Shown in pieces: positions 6,149 to 6,419 of a stretch of 6,419 nucleotides of DNA (position 1 is the first letter of the stretch; every line of letters starts with the position of its first letter). The position numbers and the translations under genes are program-made. Source of the DNA: Bacteroidales bacterium (lineage in GTDB: Bacteria; Bacteroidota; Bacteroidia; Bacteroidales; UBA7960); contig PWND01000242.1 in the NCBI GenBank assembly GCA_003557965.1, forward strand, positions 1-6,419, in the 5' to 3' direction. The notes beneath the pieces were generated by a model. It was not told the DNA's origin and did not search any database. It saw only the letters and a list, made by a program, of their open reading frames with translations.

Positions 6149-6419
6149 TTTCCCTTTATCATTGTTAGCAGCATTTTAAACTTTTCAACCGCTTTTACAG
6201 CATGTGGAATATTAGCTGGCATGATAATAGTTTCACCTTCCTGAAGGACATAAGGCTTTTTGTCAATTGTTACTTCCACTTTACCTTCTATTACTTGTAC
6301 CATTGCATCAAAAGGAGCAGAGTGCTCACTCAGTTTTTGGCCTTTATCAAATGCAAACAAACTAATATTACCTGTTGATTTTTCAAGCACTTTTTTACTT
6401 ACAATGCCGTTTGAAGCAT
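6145..6419 (-). CDS. Small cupin-domain protein, N-terminus cut by window edge
   Basis: Ninety complete codons are visible plus two bases of one more at the edge. A GTG at 6390 could be read as a start, but the frame stays open to the edge and encodes ASNGIVSKKV before LEKSTGN. That looks like natural family sequence, so the GTG is probably an internal Val. The protein is a single small beta-barrel cupin. The first motif region reads EHSAPFDAMVQVIEG, keeping one His but lacking the second His and the Glu of the classical motif. The second reads GETIIMPANIPHAV with P-x-N-x-P-H. The metal site is thus reduced compared with catalytic cupins. Small stand-alone cupins of this kind are common in Bacteroidota and have no fixed function, and ligand or metal sensing is only a possibility. 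It runs opposite to the peptide unit and shows no sign of belonging to it. Confidence 0.88.
   Translation of the reverse strand, partial: ASNGIVSKKVLEKSTGNISLFAFDKGQKLSEHSAPFDAMVQVIEGKVEVTIDKKPYVLQEGETIIMPANIPHAVKAVEKFKMLLTMIKGN

Noticed and set aside
6145..6390. Complete cupin gene starting at the GTG at 6390.
   Set aside because: The frame is open to the window edge and encodes plausible family sequence (ASNGIVSKKV) before it, so this GTG is most likely an internal Val codon.

Overview
The window comes from a Bacteroidota genome. The evidence is AT-rich DNA, a C-terminal type IX secretion (T9SS) sorting domain with a YPNPSDG motif on a very large surface protein, no recognisable Shine-Dalgarno sequences before any gene, and a Bacteroidota-type -7 promoter element (TATATTTG, matching TAnnTTTG). 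The genus cannot be read from this window.

Layout. (1) Positions 1-3557, + strand: the 3' part of a large multidomain secreted protein. It has tandem Ig-like (HYDIN / choice-of-anchor-D type) repeats, a beta-rich middle, an InlB-type repeat, a dockerin-like pair of EF-hand loops and a T9SS type A sorting domain. The frame is open to the left edge, so the first in-window ATG (42) is internal. (2) Positions 3558-3619: a 62-nt gap with a good promoter. (3) Positions 3620-6148, + strand: three closely spaced genes. They encode a 74-residue Tat-signal peptide ending in an Asp/Trp-rich tail, a PqqD-like/HPr-kinase-like fusion, and a family 5-type nucleotidyltransferase. (4) Positions 6145-6419, - strand: a cupin protein cut by the right edge, whose stop codon overlaps that of the nucleotidyltransferase.

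The three-gene unit is the main interest. A short precursor-like peptide, a PqqD-like domain (the fold that binds leader peptides in many RiPP pathways), an HPr-kinase-like catalytic domain and a nucleotidyltransferase form a combination resembling the tailoring half of some phosphorylated lasso-peptide clusters. Here, however, it appears with no lasso cyclase, leader protease or radical SAM enzyme. The cassette is bounded by a promoter on the left and a convergent gene on the right, so it looks self-contained. The working model is inference: the Tat-type leader is recognised by the PqqD-like domain, the Asp/Trp-rich tail is phosphorylated and/or nucleotidylated in the cytoplasm, and the product is exported by Tat and cleaved after an Ala at residue 50. 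Nothing in the window proves the chemistry. The large T9SS protein and the cupin show no functional link to the cassette beyond adjacency.
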